This document shows positions 11,440 through 23,562 of a stretch of 64,000 nucleotides of DNA, one piece after another (positions within the stretch are counted from its first letter, which is position 1; the number at the start of each line of letters is the position of its first letter). The position numbers and the translations under genes are program-made. Source of the stretch: Xenopus tropicalis. Lineage: Eukaryota > Chordata > Amphibia > Anura > Pipidae. Under the pieces are notes generated by a model. The model saw only the letters and a list, made by a program, of their open reading frames with translations, had not been told where the DNA came from and ran no database searches. The DNA lies in the NCBI RefSeq assembly GCF_000004195.4, contig NC_030679.2, positions 29,129,712-29,193,711 of the forward strand, written 5' to 3'.

Positions 11440-12366
11440 AATAAATGTTGCCAGACTAATTTAGTCGCCTTTTATGAGGAGGTGAGCAGGAACCTTAATG
11501 CTGGAATGGCAGTTGATGTAATCTACTTGGACTTTGCTAAAGCGTTTGATACAGTACCTCACAGAAGGTTAATGATCAAATTAAGGAATATTGGCCTAGA
11601 ACATAATATTTGTAATTGGATAGAGAACTGGCTGAAGGATAGAGTACAAAGAGTGGTTGTAAATGGAACATTTTCTAATTGGACCAGTGTGGTTAGTGGA
11701 GTACCACAGGGGTCAGTCCTTGGGGTTTCCTTAATGGAGAAGGATCTAGGGGTTTTTGTTGATAACAAGTTGTCTAATTCCAGGCAGTGTCATTCTGTGG
11801 CTACTAAAGCAAATAAAGTGCTGTCTTGTATAAAAAAGGGCATTGACTCAAGGGATGAGAACATCATTTTGCCCCTTTATAGGTCCCTGGTAAGGCCTCA
11901 CCTTGAGTATGCAGTGCAGTTTTGGGCTCCAGTCCTTAAGAAGGATATTAATGAGCTGGAGAAAGTGCAGAGACGTGCAACTAAACTGGTTAAGGGGATG
12001 GAAGATTTAAACTATGAGGTGAGACTGTCGAGGTTGGGGTTGTTTTCTCTGGAAAAGAGGCGCTTGCGAGGGGACATGATTACTCTGTACAAGTACATTA
12101 GAGGGGATTATAGGCAGTTGGGGGATGTTCTTTTTTCCCATAAAAACAATCAGCGCACCAGAGGTCACCCCTTTAGATTAGAGGAAAGGAGCTTCCATTT
12201 GAAGCAGCGTAGGTGGTTTTTCACGGTGAGGGCAGTGAGGTTGGGGAATGCCCTTCCTAGTGATGTGGTAATGGCAGATTCTGTTAATGCCTTTAAGAGG
12301 GGCCTGGATGAGTTCTTGATCAATCAGAATATCCAAGGCTATTGTGATACTAATATCCACAGTTAG
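11440..12366 (+). pseudogene. Defective CR1-type reverse transcriptase
   Basis: The frame is open from about 11440 to the stop at 12364-12366. It has no true start: the frame runs in from upstream, and the first possible initiator is GTG at 11482. Early residues include YLDFAKAFDTVPH, which carries the motif A aspartate of reverse transcriptases, followed by GVPQGSVLG (motif B). The chain then jumps directly to LGVFVDNKLS, which normally lies after the catalytic YADD/FADD box. The box and roughly a hundred residues are therefore missing, with the frame kept. The C-terminal part has VQRRATKLVKGM, RRLRGDMITLYKYIRG and the tail typical of this clade. The product would lack one of the two catalytic aspartate clusters, so it cannot be an active polymerase. 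Confidence 0.88.
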
Positions 12367-12518
12367 TACTAGTGGTTGTATATATAGTGTATATATGTGA
12401 GTGTATAGATTGGTAGGTGTGGGTTAAGTGTGCTGGGTTTACTTGGATGGGTTGAACTTGATGGACACTGGTCTTTTTTCAACCCTATGTAACTATGTAA
12501 CTATGTAACTATGTAATA
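11440..12518 (+). mobile_element. CR1/L2-type LINE, 5' truncated, internal deletion
   Basis: A non-LTR retrotransposon fragment containing the C-terminal reverse-transcriptase part of ORF2, a short 3' untranslated region (TGGGTTGAACTTGATGGACA, then TTTTTTCAACCCTATGTAAC) and a terminal CTATGTAA microsatellite at about 12484-12518. Such simple-repeat 3' ends are typical of CR1/L2 clades. No poly-A tail is present. The 5' end is lost near 11440. Related fragments lie at 14636, 19680 and on the minus strand at 37681-39270. Confidence 0.9.
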
Positions 12519-14635
12519 AAACTGCAGGTTGGTCAGTCAAGGTGAATGTCGTAGGCCCCACTACTGCAATGAGTAGGGGTGTTTTCTAAAGAAATTAAAG
12601 AGGGCAGACTCATTGTGACCACATTGAACCCATAAACTTCCACTAGACACTTACAGAGCACTTCATGGAAGGAAAGGAACATGGATCCATGAGCTGCCAA
12701 TAGGAAAAAGAACAAGTAGATCCAGCAATTAATGATCAAGGCATAATTTGGAAAAGGAAAAATCTCATTGGTGTCAGTGTTGTTGGCCCCTGAACAATCA
12801 TAAGAAAAACAAGGCTTGAGGTTCACATATATATACCTTTTTGTATACCTATACAGAGCCCTAAGGCTCTTAAGATCATAAGTGCATCCATTTCAGAACC
12901 ATTATGCAGTGACCTGTTTTTTATAACCTTCAAAATATTATAGTGAGGCTAAATGTATATGTATATATATATAATGTAATGTATATTAATGTGTGTTTTC
13001 TTTCTATAGAAAAACCACAACCATCTAAGAATTCTGAGAGATCATAAAAGTGGCTGATGTGTCAACCATTTCGAGTGTGGCATGTCTTTACAAAAGTAGT
13101 TAGGATACACTAAAGCCAATGGCATCTAACCGATGACAGAGCTTCACAAATACCTTTAGTTTTCTAGTGGTTAATGTTTGGAGCTCTGCTACACTTCTCA
13201 TTTTTCTGTTTTTTGGATTATAAGACCTTCAGACTTTCATCATGCTCAAGTAAAATACACTATAGAGGAAAAGCAGCAATTTGTTTTTGCCTTCACTTTG
13301 CTATTTGTACAGTAACATATTGATCTCTCTGGCACAAAATACTTTCAGACTTGTACTAAGAGCAAGAATCAGAGGGAATTAATGTCTTTAGATAAGTGGG
13401 AGGTTGAAGAGATTTTGTAAGAGGGCACCCAGCTGAGCTGATGTTTGTATAACAGTTTGTGATAGGAGAATGTGCCTGCCTCTTCAAAGATTTTTTTTAG
13501 CTAGGAAACATTCTGCATTGCCAGTTTCATTTATTGGTTGTGTTAGTCAATGCATTATCACTTAGATGATCCTTCCTAAATTTCTTTTCTTCATGTTTAA
13601 TGTTATGACCAAGGTGTTAGCTTTGTCTGTAAAAAAACAGATGCCTGTTGATATGAGACAGGCTTTGTGTTGTCTTAAAAGTGACTGAAATTGTTGCGCA
13701 ATATAATAGAATGCACTGTATTAAAATAAATATATTATATTTGCCCTTTAGTCACTTGAGTCACCAAGTTGATTGCAGTAGCACATTTGTGCCATGCCTT
13801 TGACTACCATAATTGAACCCTGCTCAGCATGGGGTAGCATAACTCAATATCTCCAAACAATGTGCATTGGAAGCGCATAAAAATAAAGAACATGTGAAAT
13901 TATGGTGTAATATTTCTTAAATAAATAAAACACCCACAAGTGCCAGCTTGAAAAATGGGACCATAAATAAATTAAATAATACAAAATGGTGAGCTGATGA
14001 ACTCACCAGATGTAAAATACAGCGAGGCAAAGTAAATCTGCTTGATGATAGTGATAAAGCGGGCACCTCAAATTATGATAAAATGAGAGAAAACAAACAT
14101 AGTGTAATACTATTTTTATAAATAAAACCTGCCCATATGCAGGCTACTCACAGGATTGTAGTACAAATCAGCAAAAACAAGAACAAGCTCTATGTGTTTT
14201 GCGTGATTCTGTCACGCTTCCTCAGGAGCCGGATCATGTACAGTATAACTCAATATCTGACAACAACAGTCTGTACTTTATGTATGGCTGTGCATGGTTA
14301 AAATCGTTCTTATTTTATGATGATGGAAAAAATAACATCCAGGATATAGGGGACTATCTAGGCCCTGGTGGGTACCACTGTAGGACAATTCTCATAAGCT
14401 CACTTATTTACACTACAAAGATGTTACAGCAATATCGGGTCGGGTTCTCTGGCCAACCTAATGAAAAATAATTGCACACTTAAGTTTCTCAGAGTGTTTA
14501 ACCCATTTATTTAGCCACAGAAAGTGAAAGAAACAACATTTTAGGGCTTTGTCAGAATATTGGCTGTGTGATTTGACCACCTTTAAAAAACCAACCCAGC
14601 CAAAATAATATAAATGCGAGTTACACACTAAATGG
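12519..14635. other. Spacer with AT repeats; possible old element 13.8-14.25 kb
   Basis: A TATATA patch occurs at 12955-12975. At about 14195-14230, GCGTGATTCTGTCACGCTTC followed by CTCAGGAG resembles a motif of frog repeats, but I cannot define the borders of an element. No protein or RNA gene is visible. Confidence 0.35.
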
Positions 14636-14868
14636 TAGTGTGTTGGGGGTATCCTTAATATTGAGGGATCTGGGGATTTTTGTAAATAACAATTTTCTAA
14701 TTCCATGTGTGCAAACCTTAAAATTTAATTCCAGGCAGTGTCATTCAGTGACGACTAAAGCAAATAAAATGCTGTCTTGCTGGGGTTCACTTGGAGGGGT
14801 TGAACTTGATGGACTTTGGTTTTTTTTCAACCCCACTTAGAATTATAACTATGTACCTATATGTAACT
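14636..14868 (+). repeat. CR1 3'-end remnant with deletions
   Basis: The sequence matches the CR1 at 11730-12500 in pieces. A GGGGTATCCTTAATATTGAG part corresponds to the region before LGVFVDNK, CAGGCAGTGTCATTC corresponds to the region after it, and then it jumps to GGGTTGAACTTGATGGACTT and a decayed CTATGTAAC tail. Most of the C-terminal coding part is deleted. Confidence 0.75.
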
Positions 14869-15191
14869 CTATTGATCAATTTTAATTCCATCTGTAACCA
14901 TCAGCATTCCAAATTGTCAGAAACCTGGACAAATTGAACAGAAAACCCTGACCCTCTTTAATCCATTTACTCCAAAGATTCACTTCAATGTTTTCTCTTA
15001 AACTGTTTTTCTCATATGCATGGTTATAATTAAGCAGTACTTGTATTGCTTGTCGGGTATTTGGCTCAATCTCTTGTCAATGTTCCATGAAACAATATGC
15101 CTTTTTCTATTTGATAGCCACATAATCTATTCTTTCTCTTCTCTAGTTAATTAAAATCCTTATTGGCAGACAACTTCTTTCCTACCTGAGA
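14869..15191. other. Spacer, nothing recognised
   Basis: Ordinary AT-rich sequence without visible repeats or coding signal. Confidence 0.4.
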
Positions 15192-15472
15192 CTAAAGGTG
15201 GCCACTAACGTTCAGGGCTGAAACGGCAGATAGGAGGTAAAAACAATAGGATTTCTACCTCCTTCTGCCGATTCAGCCCTGACGGCAGATTTTGCTCAGG
15301 CGCCTTCTATGGCGCCCGATCAAAATCTTTTAATCTGGCCGATCGGCAAGTCGACTGATATCAGCAGCCTCCTGCGATATCGGTCGACTCGCCAACTTGC
15401 CATACACGCACCGAATATCGTACAAAACGAGGTTTCGTACGATATTATCGGTGCGTGTATGGCCAGCTTTAG
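15192..15472 (+). mobile_element. F-family element with subterminal hairpin
   Basis: The left end CTAAAGGTGGCCACTAAC pairs with the right end GTGTATGGCCAGCTTTAG. In addition, the last 75 bp fold on themselves: CCATACACGCACCGAATATC followed by GTAC is mirrored by GTACGATATTATCGGTGCGT followed by GTATGG, with a loop of about 12 bases. A second inner hairpin pairs GTAAAAACAATAGGATTTCT-flanking CAGGGCTGAA and TTCAGCCCTG. There is no coding capacity. A second copy lies at 32504-32807. Confidence 0.8.
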
Positions 15473-18365
15473 AAACTGATTATGACCTTCAACATATGCA
15501 CCATTACTGAACTGTGCAGATCACCGACTGGTGGATAACTCATTCACACACAAAAAACAGACCTCTTGCTGTTTTTCCCAGTGTTAATTTGCAAAGGTGG
15601 GATTTGCTAGGACTAAAGGCCCAACATGATTGATGATCTTGAAAGCTGTATGGATTGAGGGAAAACAATCTGAAAGGGGTTAATAGAGTGTTTCATATTA
15701 TCTGTTATTACTTCCAAGCACTAGATGGTAATTTGATGCAGGTAATCCCCTTAAGAAAGGGTTCTCAGGTTCTCCTCAGTGGAAGAGCAGAGGGCCACTT
15801 TCTGTTTGACTGATATTAGATGATAAGAGTTGTTGTTGATGCCAGAAATTCTGTGATCATTACCTTAGAGATGTGCCAAGGTGAACAATATAGTTATGTT
15901 AGCTAGTGGAAGGCCAGATCTCTGGAGCTCAGTGTAGGTGGTGACAACTAGGCTAGCTAGTTGAGCAGCATCTGATGCTCAACTAGTGAGCTAGGGCTAA
16001 AAGATGGCCTGTTGCTGCAAAAAGGGCACCCCTGATGCAAGCCTTATCCTGTGAAAAAAACCTGGGAGTAATAAGAGCCATCTGATCTGCAAGAAGGTAG
16101 GCACCAGGAGAGGTCCAAGTAGCTTGGGAATCTGTGTACTCTTTTACTATTGATGATATACTGGGAACTGAGTATATTGCAGAAAACTGGAAAAGCTATG
16201 CTAGTCACTGTGAGCAAAGCTCTTACTGAGTTGCCAACAGAATTCCTTTGTCACTTGTGCAATAGGTAGATACTGTAGATGACAGATAGAGATAGATAGA
16301 ATTACAGGTAGGTAGAGGATACAGGTAGAGAACTTAGCAGCTCTTGTTCACTGCAGACAAAGCACAGAATCAAAGACAAAGGTACAGAATCTTGCATTTC
16401 TCAAAATCAACATGTTTTAAATGTTTCAAGCTTTTAGTATGATTGACCCTGTCTAGTATGAATGACATTCTCAACATTCAGCATGGCAGTAAACATCAAA
16501 AGACATAAAACTTTTATTTTGTGTCAACCATCCCATAAGACAAAAACATCATGTAAATGTACATGCAGCATTTTTATTCTTTGTATTACTTGCCCTTTAA
16601 GCTGACTCATGCCATGCTATAATGACCCCTGGCAGCATTTACCATATACTGTAAGTGTGGGGATTGCAGTGACACAACTACGCAGGCCTGTATCTAATCT
16701 TGTTCGGAAGGCAGCTGCCCTAGAGCTATCCGTTATTCTAAGGTGTGTGTCAGTATTAAAATATGTACATATATCTAAATAAAATCTAGACTTAAATAGA
16801 GGATCTTTTTTTAAGACACTTCTTGAATATATCATGTTAAATCCCAAATGTTAAAAACAGTATGCTGTTCCTTGCTAATCCCTCGGGGGTTCGCTTCTTT
16901 AAGAATAGATCCATTCTTTCTTAATATTCTATGTTAAGAAGGGGTGTGTGTGCCAGGATTATGCTGTTCCCAACTATAATAAGGAACCCAGGGGAATGTG
17001 GGCATGCATTACAATTTTTGTCTTATCCAAAAAATCACTTTCTATCAATCACTGCGTACATAAGGATATATGATCCTTGATATTTTATGTGATGAAATGT
17101 GTCTAATTAGTAATATTTATAAAGTTCCACTTTATAGAAATTATATATGATTTACTAGTCAATGGCTCTTACATTCTAAGGTCCATATCACACTGTAGTC
17201 AATTTTATAAAGAACCAATTAAATAGTCAGTATTTTATTTGTTTATATATTTTTAGGGAATAAACCCACACACGCAAGAAGAGAATATACAGACTTCTGG
17301 CAGGTTGTGCCCTGGCTATAATCAAACCTAAGATCCCCAGGACTGTGCTGGCCATGATAAAAATGTGTTAAACTTATTTTAAATAAGATTAAATATCAAA
17401 GGGACTTTAATGTTGTCAAAGTTAGTTCTTTTCCTAAAAGTCAGCAGTACATTTGACCATTTTCAATGTGGTCTGCCTTTTGCCTTAGGTAGGAGAATGG
17501 GTGGGGAGCAGGTATTTATATGTGAGTGGGGGAGGGGGCATTAGGGCTGGGTGGGTTTGATACTTTGTGCCAGGCCTCCATGAACCCTTTTTTTGAGGGG
17601 GGGGCTGGCTCAGAGTTGTTATGTCACTGCCTTTGTGGATTCTGGAAATTGCCATAGGGCTGCTGTAAGATGCCAAAGACAGTCACTATGTATTACAGTA
17701 TGCTGGAGGGAGGCTGTTGGACCTCTGTGTACTTGAAATGCCAGTGCCTATTTTGTATCCCAGTCTGCACCTACCTAGAAAGAGAGCCTAGCTAATTAAC
17801 CCACTGCCTGGGCCTACTGAGCATTGGGCCTTGTTATTTAGGAAAACATGCCCCTGTTCTGCTCAAACCAACCCACATCATACACGCTTCACCCACAAAT
17901 CTAGGCTTCTGACAGTACTATCAGCCTACCCCTATGATGCTGCCTTGATGCAAGCAGTGATTAGATACTAATTTGTTTCACTTAAAATTTTGGGTGACTG
18001 CCTGGTTTAAAACTTAAAAAGGGAAATATAAAATGACAAGTTTCCCCACTCATGTTTTGCTCACAGTTTTAATAATAGACATTATCAAGCGCTATCTGAA
18101 CTATTCATCTATGTTTGACCCAAGACCTTCCAGCTATATCAGTGACAGATTATATATCTAACTTCCTTACAGGGCTTCAATACTCCCATGCACACTGTAC
18201 TTAGCACCAATCTGCTGCTCAACAACAAGGTGCAATGTGCAATGTGCAAGATGTGCAAGATGTATACATGTAAATGGTCCTTGCATTTGACCCCACTCAG
18301 CATTGCAAAAGTTTTGGAAAATTCTCTTATTGCCCCTTGAAGATTACATTTTTAGTATAAACTAT
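15473..18365. other. Long spacer with GATA microsatellite
   Basis: An impure GATA/GTAG repeat lies at about 16275-16335. The rest (ordinary AT-rich sequence with G-rich patches near 17515-17610) shows no gene, RNA or transposon end that I can support. Confidence 0.35.
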
Positions 18366-19648
18366 GGGGCACATTTACTTACTCACAAACGGGCCGAATG
18401 CATCCGATTGCGTTTTTTTCGTAATGATCGGTATTTGGCGATTTTTCGGAAAATTGTCACGACTTTTTCGTTGCCATTCCGAATGTTGCGCAAAATTTGG
18501 CGATTTTTTTCATAGCGTTACTACTTGCGCGAAAAGTCGCGACTTTTTCGTAGCCTTCGCGCCGAGTACAAAAGATTCGGATTCATTCAAGCTTCAGTAT
18601 GGTGACTTTTCTTGGGCCAGGTTGGAGCTGCAGGGTGCCATTGAGACCTATGGGAGACTTTCCTTGGGCTGGGTTGGAGCTGCAGAGTGCCATTGAGCCC
18701 TATGGGAGGCTTTCCTTGGGCTGGGTTGGAGCTGCAGAGTGCCATTGAGCCCTATGGGAGGCTTTCCTTGGGCCAGGTTGGAGCTGCAGAGTGCCATTGA
18801 GCCCTATGGGAGGCTTTCCTTGGGCCAGGTTGGAGCTGCAGAGTGCCATTGAGCCCTATGGGAGACTTTCCTTGGGCCGGGTTGGAGCTGCAGAGTGCCA
18901 TTGAGCCCTATGGGAGACTTTCCTTGGGCCGGGTTGGAGCTGCAGAGTGCCATTGAGCCCTATGGGAGGCTTTCCTTGGGCCGGGTTGGAGCTGCAGAGT
19001 GCCATTGAGCCCTATGGGAGACTTTCCTTGGGCCAGGTTGGAGCTGCAGAGTGCCATTGAGCCCTATGGGAGACTTTCCTTGGGCCGGGTTGGAGCTGCA
19101 GAGTGCCATTGAGCCCTATGGGAGACTTTCCTTGGGCCGGGTTGGAGCTGCAGAGTGCCATTGAGCCCTATGGGAGGCTTTCCTTGGGCCAGGTTGGAGC
19201 TGCAGAGTGCCATTGAGCCCTATGGGAGACTTTCCTTGGGCCAGGTTGGAGCTGCAGAGTGCCATTGAGCCCTATGGGAGACTTTCCTTGGGCCAGGTTG
19301 GAGCTGCAGAGTGCCATTGAGTCCTATGGGAGACTTTCCTTGGGCCAGGTTGGAGCTGCAGAGTGCCATTGAGTCCTATGGGAGGCTTCCAAAATCATGC
19401 TAAGTCTGAAAGTTTCGCCCGCCGCTCAATACGAAAAAGTCGCGACAAGATATGAGCGCATCGTAATGGCTACGAAAAACTCGTGTTTTTTCGCGCAAAT
19501 CGTATTGGTAACGAAAAAGTCGCGACAATTTCCGAAAAGTCGTAAAGGCGCCGAAAAAATCGCAAAAAATACGAAAAAGTCGCAAAATGTTCGTTTTCCA
19601 ATCGGAATTTTTCCAATTCGGATTCGTGGGTTAGTAAATGTGCCCCTT
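18366..19648. mobile_element. Foldback-D element with 52-bp array as loop
   Basis: The left end GGGGCACATTTACTTACTCA and the right end TTAGTAAATGTGCCCC are inverted copies. Long arms of about 200-240 bp follow on each side, rich in CGAAAAAGTCGCGAC and its complement GTCGCGACTTTTTCG. The loop between the arms is the 52-bp minisatellite. No transposase is present and no clear target duplication is visible. The GC-rich CpG-containing arms contrast with the AT-rich surroundings. The open frames through the arms are by-products of low-complexity sequence. Confidence 0.85.
18603..19387 (+). repeat. 52-bp minisatellite, about 15 units
   Basis: The same unit as at 3071-4012, nearly identical across 15 copies. 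Variants are GCCAGG, GCCGGG or GCTGGG, and GAGAC or GAGGC. The last two complete units carry GAGTCCTATGGGA instead of GAGCCCTATGGGA. The array joins GGAGGCTTCCAAAATCATGC on the right exactly as the first array does. Confidence 0.95.
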
Positions 19649-19679
19649 TGGGTATGTAAACAATGGGAATTTCTGCTGG

Positions 19680-19832
19680 GACCATCCATAATCCATAATG
19701 GAGAAGGACCTTGGAGTCTTTGTAGATAATTAACTTGGCTGTAGCAAGCAATGCCAGGCAGCAGCTGCAAGAGCATGTATGGACGTATGCCTTTTTTCAC
19801 CCCAACTTACTATGTTACTATGTTACTATCTC
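19680..19832 (+). repeat. CR1 3'-end remnant
   Basis: ATAATGGAGAAGGACCTTGG followed by AGTCTTTGTAGATAA matches the DLGVFVDN-coding part of CR1-type ORF2. It then jumps to a CTTTTTTCACCCCAACTTAC tail and three TATGTTAC-like units. Internal coding sequence is deleted and an in-frame stop follows the DN codons. Confidence 0.7.
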
Positions 19833-20687
19833 AGGTGCAGTCTCTACCTCACCTTTCTTAGCAAAAAAAAAGCATCTTGTTCACCACTGGAATATTCATT
19901 ATCTTGGAGATTAACTTTGATTGCTGTACTGTAAGGAAGTGCTCGAGTGTGCAAAAGATTGCAAATGAAGGAAAACAGCAGCGTGCCATTTAGCTTAAAT
20001 TAACACAATATAATTAACTGCTGTTTTCCATCATTTGAAACCCGAATGTTTGTGTCTCCTATTGCTTAAGCATGACAGTGTGATGTGATTGAATATTTCT
20101 GTTCACCAAGGGGGATACTCAGATATTCAGATATTTTTTTAACAGGTGGCAAAGCTAGATCTGAAAAGAATTATCATCAAGTGAAGATGCAATAAAGAAT
20201 CATTTTCAGGGGTATCATTTTACTAAACAGATATCAAAATGGCAAACAAGGAGGTAGGTAGACTACTGGCCACAGGGCAACAAGGCTTGTAATAATATGC
20301 TGTGTATGTGTATTTAAATGGGATTGAAAGCATGAATTAATTAAGTTGTATAAATAAGCTTACCTGTTCTATGACATTTGTTGTTATCCCTGTGGGGAAA
20401 TGTATTATTCGGCATATTCTGGGATTAATTTAATTTAGAAGTGAAGCGTCTGCTAGTCAAGAAGTACTATATTTAAAGAGGATTCTGCAGGGATTTCATT
20501 TTCAAATTTACCTGCCACGCTCCAAATCATTGTTCTATAATTACATATAAGCACCTTATAAACATAGAAATATTATGAGGCGACTGCTGTAAATTTGTTA
20601 GGGTGCCACAAGCAACAGATGCAAGAGGGATACCACCAGGGGTTCAAGTGGTGTCTTCCATAGAATCATTAGTTAAGGGCCGAGTGG
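19833..20687. other. Spacer, nothing recognised
   Basis: AT-rich sequence without gene or repeat signals by eye. Confidence 0.4.
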
Positions 20688-20695
20688 GTAGTATA

Positions 20696-21204
20696 TAGTG
20701 ATGAGCGAATCTGTTCCGTTTTGTCGAAAAATTCACAAATCTTTCAAAAGATCCGCGAAATGGCGAAAAATTTGCAAAACGGTGAAAATATTGTTGCACA
20801 CGGCTATTATTTTGTTGCGCGGCTATTGTTTCATCGCCTGCGGCTATTATTTTGTCGCGCGCTATTGTTGTGTCGCCCATGGCTATTATTTTGTTGCGCA
20901 GCTATTATTTTGTCGCCCGCGGCTATTATTTCGTCGCCCGCGGCTATTGTTTCACTGCCCGCGGCTATTATTTTGTCACTCGGCTATTACTTCGTCGCCC
21001 ACGGCTATTATTTTGCCACGCGGCTATTATTTCGTCGCCTGTGGCTATTATTTCACCGCACGACTATTCTTTTGAAATTTTTGGACGTGCAGCGAATTTT
21101 TCCATGGCAAATGTTTTCATCTGTTTCGCGAAACAATCCGCTAATGGCGAAACATGGAAATTCGCAGCGAATCCATGCCTGGTGAAACATTTCGCCCATC
21201 ACTA
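20696..21204 (+). mobile_element. hAT-B miniature element with 21-22 bp core repeats
   Basis: The ends are TAGTGATGAGCGAATCTG and TTCGCCCATCACTA. The flanking 8-mers are GTAGTATA and GTAGCATA (one mismatch). The centre (about 20795-21075) is a degenerate tandem of CGGCTATTATTTTGTCGCCC-like units, roughly a dozen. Frames of 117-154 codons run through these units in three phases and read as repetitive YYFVARLLF-like strings; they are repeat artefacts and not membrane proteins. Confidence 0.88.
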
Positions 21205-21212
21205 GTAGCATA

Positions 21213-22272
21213 TATCAAGAAGGAAATCTTGTAACTAACCTAGTATGGTGGTACTATTCACTATGGAGAATATTTTGCATATGCCTTAATTGTCAAGAAC
21301 CCAAGCACTCTCCCATTCAACGGAAGTCAGCCTGAATGTTACAGTAACTTTTGTTGCGCTAGTAAGGTAAGACATTACACTTATGTCAAATGTACAATTA
21401 CTTCTGCCATAGTTCACTATATTTAATAAAAGCAAGTTAGTTCAAAAGTGTGCGGTGCTTCTCTACATACTTAATAAATATGAATAGTTATCTCTATATT
21501 TCTTTCAGCAGAGGAATTGAGCATAGACATCATTAGAACAGAGTAACTAGAGCAATTATGGGGATATTGTACAGATGTTTGTGGAGGATCAAGGCTGCGG
21601 TATTTCCAACTTATACAAACAGGTGTCTGAGCATACAGAACAGATAGATGTAACCTGACATTACATAAAGTTTAGACCTTTACACTATGATATATACTTT
21701 ACATAGTAACGTTAGCAGAGTTGCCCCACTAATACCAAAGCAATCAGACAACTGCTTTACTGTGCCAGAAAACACTGCATAACCTCTTATATGGTTTTTG
21801 AACTTCTCCAATCCATGAAAAATATGTAATTCAGGAAAAGATAATAAAACTAGGAAAAGATAATAAAAGGGTCTACCCCACATTTTACATTCATTAACCA
21901 GGCTTTCATGTGTATTAGGAGTGCTTTATCTGAAGTTTAGCCTAGCAGGACTTCAGGCTTCTCCCACCAGACACTGCTGTTGACCCCTTCCCCCCAAGAA
22001 GGACCAGTCTCACAGTTTTTTAATTACAGTCCTATAAGTTCCTTTAGGTAGACATTATAAAGGATCCAGTATCAATAACCCCAAAAGAAAGTAAAGTTGA
22101 AGATGAAAAGAAAAAGAGAAACCAAGATCAGAAGAATTAGATTTTTCCTCTGACCAAGAACATGAACAAGAACAAGACAAGAAGGCAAAAAGAAGGGAAA
22201 GTGGAAATTCAGGTTATTACATAGTTAATTTGGGTTGAAAAAGAAAATTTAACCTCTCCAGGCTTACATATA
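21213..22272. other. Spacer, nothing recognised
   Basis: No inverted repeats, RNA or coding signal that I can support. A purine-rich stretch lies at about 22085-22205. Confidence 0.4.
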
Positions 22273-22600
22273 CAGGTATAGGACCTGTTATCAAGAATGC
22301 TCGGGACCAAGGGTATTTCGAATAAGAGGTCTTTCCGTAATTTGGATCTCCATACCATAAGTCTACTAAAAAATTAATAAAGCATTAATTAAACCCAACA
22401 GGATTGTTTTGCATCCAATAAGGATTATTTATATCTTATTTGGGATCAAGTACAAGGTACTGTTTTATTACTACAGAGAAAAAGGAAATCAGTTTTAAAA
22501 TTCTGAATTATTTGATTAAAATGGAGTCTATGGGTGATGGCCTTTCCGTAATTCGGAGCTTTCTGGATAATGGGTTTCCGGATAAGTGATCCCATACCTG
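22273..22600 (+). mobile_element. TA-C miniature element
   Basis: CAGGTATAGGACCTGTTATC starts the element and GTGATCCCATACCTG ends it, with TA on both sides. It is one of the least decayed copies in the window and serves as the reference for the inner block order. Confidence 0.78.
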
Positions 22601-23554
22601 TACATAATTTAATGATGTAGGAATCACCTAATCAATGCATTTTGACAGTACAGAGAATGTTCTCAGTCTCATCAACATTCCCTTATTGGCTTATTCATAA
22701 CCGAGATCCTTTCTCCTCCTAGCCATTAAGGAAAAGAGACAGATCATGTCCCACATTGTCCGTAATGGGTAGGATTTCCCTTTTAAATCTCTATATCAGG
22801 AGCTGTGCACAAGAGAGGAACATTTTCAATGTTATCACTTTATTTTAGCTGCGCTGATCACCTTTTTATTCCCCAACAGATTTTAGCAGCAAAAAGGAGA
22901 ACATTTACAGCTTCACTAATCAGTAGATTTACAGGCATCCTCTCTGCTCCGAATGGTTTATTTATTAAAAAATAGCATGAAAGCATGACTACCCATAGTA
23001 ATTAGGTAAATTAAGCTGCTAGGTTGTTTATAAAAGTGTTGATATTGTATGCTAAATGACCCTGCTCTTTTTATAGATGCAATTAACACCTAATGCACAA
23101 ATCATTTTTTTCCATGAAAATGAACTGAATAGTTGTTTATTGTAGGAGCTTGCATCATATCCCAAAAAACCTTCCTTAATTAGCTATAGATAGGTTTAGT
23201 AATATTATCATCTCCAAAAAGTGTTTTCTTGCCACTTTAAGGCTCATTTATTAAACATGGGCAGAGTGCACTAGGTGTTCTAGGTGCAATAGGTGCGCTT
23301 CACGATGGTTTTCCCTTAAATGCAACACTTTTTCCAAGAATTTCACCCACAGCAATTAGGAGCACAAAAGGGGTCATTTACAACTTGGAAAGCAAGGTGC
23401 AAAGTGCAAAGAACTGGTCTGACCTACATCTATTGACACCGTGCTTTACACCTTACACAAGATTTTCTTTTTTATCTGGCATGATGTGCAGAGCAGAGCC
23501 AGGCCCCAGACTTACTTTGTAAATGACATTTTGCCAGAGGCTTTACATTTGTTA
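22601..23554. other. Spacer; old repeat likely from about 23240
   Basis: From about 23240 (GGCTCATTTATTAAA) the sequence has the look of an old element end, and it continues after the hAT-A insertion at 24127. I cannot delimit it. No gene is visible. Confidence 0.35.
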
Positions 23555-23562
23555 GTAAATTG

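Noticed and set aside
19397..19800. Frames of 93-124 codons on both strands right of the second 52-bp array
   Set aside because: They run through the palindromic CGAAAAAGTCGCGAC-rich foldback arm, which is low in stop codons on both strands. No protein family resemblance.
20721..21205. Three overlapping frames of 117-154 codons with hydrophobic YYFVA repeats, resembling a membrane protein
   Set aside because: They are produced by the 21-22 bp degenerate tandem repeat in the hAT-B core being open in several phases. They lie fully inside the element borders and have no family signature.
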